Source: Candidatus Gastranaerophilales bacterium
GTDB taxonomy: Bacteria; Cyanobacteriota; Vampirovibrionia; Gastranaerophilales; Gastranaerophilaceae
Direction: 5' to 3'
DNA length: 64,000 nt
NCBI GenBank assembly: GCA_944323955.1
Contig: CALUUK010000002.1
Location: forward strand, 124,001 to 188,000
Shown here piece after piece: positions 62,260 to 64,000 of the stretch. A program made the position numbers and the translations under genes. How positions within the stretch are numbered: position 1 is the first letter of the stretch; each line of letters starts with the position of its first letter. Under the pieces are notes generated by a model. The model saw nothing but the letters and a program-made list of their open reading frames with translations, had not been told where the DNA came from and did no database searches.

Positions 62260-64000
62260 ATGATAAACAAAGTCGATTCCGTAAATTTAAACTTAAAAGT
62301 ACCTAATGTTAAAAAAGTTGAAACCAAACCGGTTCAAGGTACTCAGACATCTGATACGCAGGAACTTTCAGGTGCAAAATATGTTTCAATGTATCAGGCA
62401 ATGAACGGAGTAAAAGCTCCGGTATCATTTGGTGCAAAAACCGAGCTTACGGAATATGAAAATTCTTTTATAGGAAATAAAGAAATCAGAATTCCGAATC
62501 TTTTAGATTTAAAAGAAGATTTGGATATTCCTTTCAAGTTAATGCCGAAAGGAACAGAGCATCTTAATACTGCAGGTTTAAACGTAGAAAAAACCGTAAG
62601 CGGAACAGAAGAGTTATATAAAATATCAAACGATAAAGGCAACAGAATTTTTGAAGGTGTTGTAGATCGTGCAAAAATGAGTGCATTGCCGGAAGTAACA
62701 TATAAACAAGGTAAGTTTATGCCTGAAATTACCGTTAAGGATCCGTCTTTGGATGGTAAAGCGGTTAAAATGCTTGCAGGCAGCAGTCTGGAAGGCGAAG
62801 GATTTAAATTCCATATGATTGGTGATTATACTCCTACGTCCGACGTGCCGGCAAAAAATGTAGGTGTTTCTTTTAAAGGCAGAACTGTAATTACAACTTT
62901 AAACAAAGAAGACAGAACATTAAATGCGGTTGATGCATATAAAGAATCCGGTCTTCAATCACAGGCCGTAAAAGGTGATTATTATGACATGATGAAAGAA
63001 GATGATCCTACAATAGTTATTCCGGCAGGCGGTTTCGGTGAAAGATTCTTTAACATTACAAGAGAAAATGAAAATAAACCGTCGGCAAAACTTCCGACTG
63101 ACGAAAGATTTCGTATTATCGGAACAACATTAAATCTTGCCGCATCAGCAGGTATTATGACAGGTGATGATGATGATAAAATCATATATCTCAGTCAGGC
63201 ACATGAAATTGAAGACGGCGGAAAAGTAAGACACACATCTAAATATAAAACAGACGGCGGTGCTATCGCAGAAGGTTTGAGACGCGATCTTATCAGAAAT
63301 GATAAAGCATCCGTAATATTAAATGCTGATATATTCACAAATGCCGATATTACACGTACGTATAATGCTTTAAAAACTCTTCCGAATGCGGCATTGGTTA
63401 TTCCTTATTACCCTGTCAACGCTCAAAGAGCAAAAGCATTCGGTCTGTTAGGTATTGAAAAAGATGCAAACGGAAATCTTCAGATTAAAGAATTCTTAGA
63501 AAAACCGAAATATACATCCGAAGCTCCTATAGGTACGGACTTTGTCAGCCAGGGTGAATATGATAAAGCAATGGAAAACTTTAAGAAAGTTCAAACGGCA
63601 GTTAACCCCGATGATGAAAATACATTCCTTGCAAATCCCGGTTTCTACTTCTTAAGTCCTCAGGCTCAAAAAGTGCTTATGGCAAAAGGTATATTAGAAC
63701 CGAATGAAACCGGTTTGGGTGCTCACGTTATGCCTAAAATTGTTGAACTTGCCAATAACGGTGAATTATTGGATGATGAAGGCAACCAGATGAAAGTGTA
63801 CACCGTACCGTTGGAAACAAAAGGAGGAAAACCGGCTGTTTGGGATGATATCGGTACTGCAGAAGCATACTTAAAACTTATTAAAGATGTAGGTCATGAA
63901 TACAGAACCCACGGTAATACTTCGGAAAATAAATATTACGGAATTCCCGAATTTGTAATGAAAGACTTTGCGAATAATACCGATCCTGAGACGGGTATTG
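62260..64000 (+). CDS. Nucleotidyltransferase with long N-terminal extension, truncated by window end
   Basis: The frame is open from ATG 62260, with AAGGAG upstream, to the edge (580 codons). Residues 250-262, IVIPAGGFGERFF, are the G-G-x-G-x-R nucleotide-binding loop of sugar-phosphate nucleotidyltransferases. Then come a Lys/Asp-rich core with VILNADIFT, KEFLEKPKYTSE and FLANPGFYFLSP, and WDDIGTAEAY. These resemble GlgC/RfbA-type enzymes. The first ~245 residues are unlike those enzymes and contain APVSFGAK (54-60) and GVSFKGRT (202-209), copies of the window's recurrent motif. Substrate unknown. Confidence 0.82.
   Translation, partial: MINKVDSVNLNLKVPNVKKVETKPVQGTQTSDTQELSGAKYVSMYQAMNGVKAPVSFGAKTELTEYENSFIGNKEIRIPNLLDLKEDLDIPFKLMPKGTEHLNTAGLNVEKTVSGTEELYKISNDKGNRIFEGVVDRAKMSALPEVTYKQGKFMPEITVKDPSLDGKAVKMLAGSSLEGEGFKFHMIGDYTPTSDVPAKNVGVSFKGRTVITTLNKEDRTLNAVDAYKESGLQSQAVKGDYYDMMKEDDPTIVIPAGGFGERFFNITRENENKPSAKLPTDERFRIIGTTLNLAASAGIMTGDDDDKIIYLSQAHEIEDGGKVRHTSKYKTDGGAIAEGLRRDLIRNDKASVILNADIFTNADITRTYNALKTLPNAALVIPYYPVNAQRAKAFGLLGIEKDANGNLQIKEFLEKPKYTSEAPIGTDFVSQGEYDKAMENFKKVQTAVNPDDENTFLANPGFYFLSPQAQKVLMAKGILEPNETGLGAHVMPKIVELANNGELLDDEGNQMKVYTVPLETKGGKPAVWDDIGTAEAYLKLIKDVGHEYRTHGNTSENKYYGIPEFVMKDFANNTDPETGI

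Overview
The window looks like a chromosomal segment of a low-GC, non-photosynthetic relative of Cyanobacteria, most likely a gut-type Vampirovibrionia/Melainabacteria (Gastranaerophilales) genome. This is inferred from gene order. efp lies next to accB, atpD-atpC stands apart from the rest of the ATP synthase genes, and the run rpmJ-rpsM-rpsK-(rpsD)-rpoA-rplQ-truA-rplM-rpsI is close to the cyanobacterial order. No photosynthesis gene is visible. Nothing here could be confirmed by a database search.

Layout. 1-6.1 kb: the end of an MpaA-like amidase, efp-accB, and a minus-strand group yitT-aspS-dnaA, with two copies of a ~170 bp inverted-repeat element. 6.2-10.6 kb: a GNAT-like protein, a second accB with accC, and atpD-atpC. 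10.6-13.4 kb: a repeat-dense gap, then small HTH regulators, a spermidine-synthase-like enzyme and a winged-helix protein. 13.5-23.2 kb: a one-directional cluster of seven glycosyltransferase-type genes, five of which carry long coiled coils that share sequence motifs and basic tails. 23.3-31.6 kb: ftsZ together with several lineage-type proteins that share a short P(V)SF(G/K) motif, including a candidate ADP-ribosyltransferase and an M16 peptidase. 31.6-36.5 kb: pnuC, a YhaN/YhaO-type ATPase-nuclease pair and tRNA-Pro(GGG). 37-42 kb: an ABC sugar permease, a two-component system, tadA and a TIGR02757 protein. 42.5-50 kb: a minus-strand run of a parvulin, a ROK kinase, nanE, purine nucleoside phosphorylase, uppP, queD, malQ and leuA. 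50-57.7 kb: an SGNH protein, purB, and the infA-to-rpsI ribosomal operon. 57.7-64 kb: an Asp/Gly repeat protein, a flotillin-NfeD pair, an orphan sensor kinase, and the first 580 codons of a nucleotidyltransferase that runs off the end.

The most unusual signals are four. (1) A short P(V)SF(G/K) motif recurs in at least seven otherwise unrelated proteins, usually near the N-terminus or between domains. (2) The glycosyltransferase cluster has a shared coiled-coil module, one member with a degenerate catalytic domain, and one with the module on the opposite end. (3) A large protein at 25.5-27.0 kb has an R...S-x-S...Q-x-E pattern like C3-type ADP-ribosyltransferases. (4) A family of palindromic elements with terminal inverted repeats sits in the gaps, including one inside the ribosomal protein operon. 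Convergent genes are packed with almost no space between them, and several promoters lie so close to the start codon that leaderless transcripts are likely.
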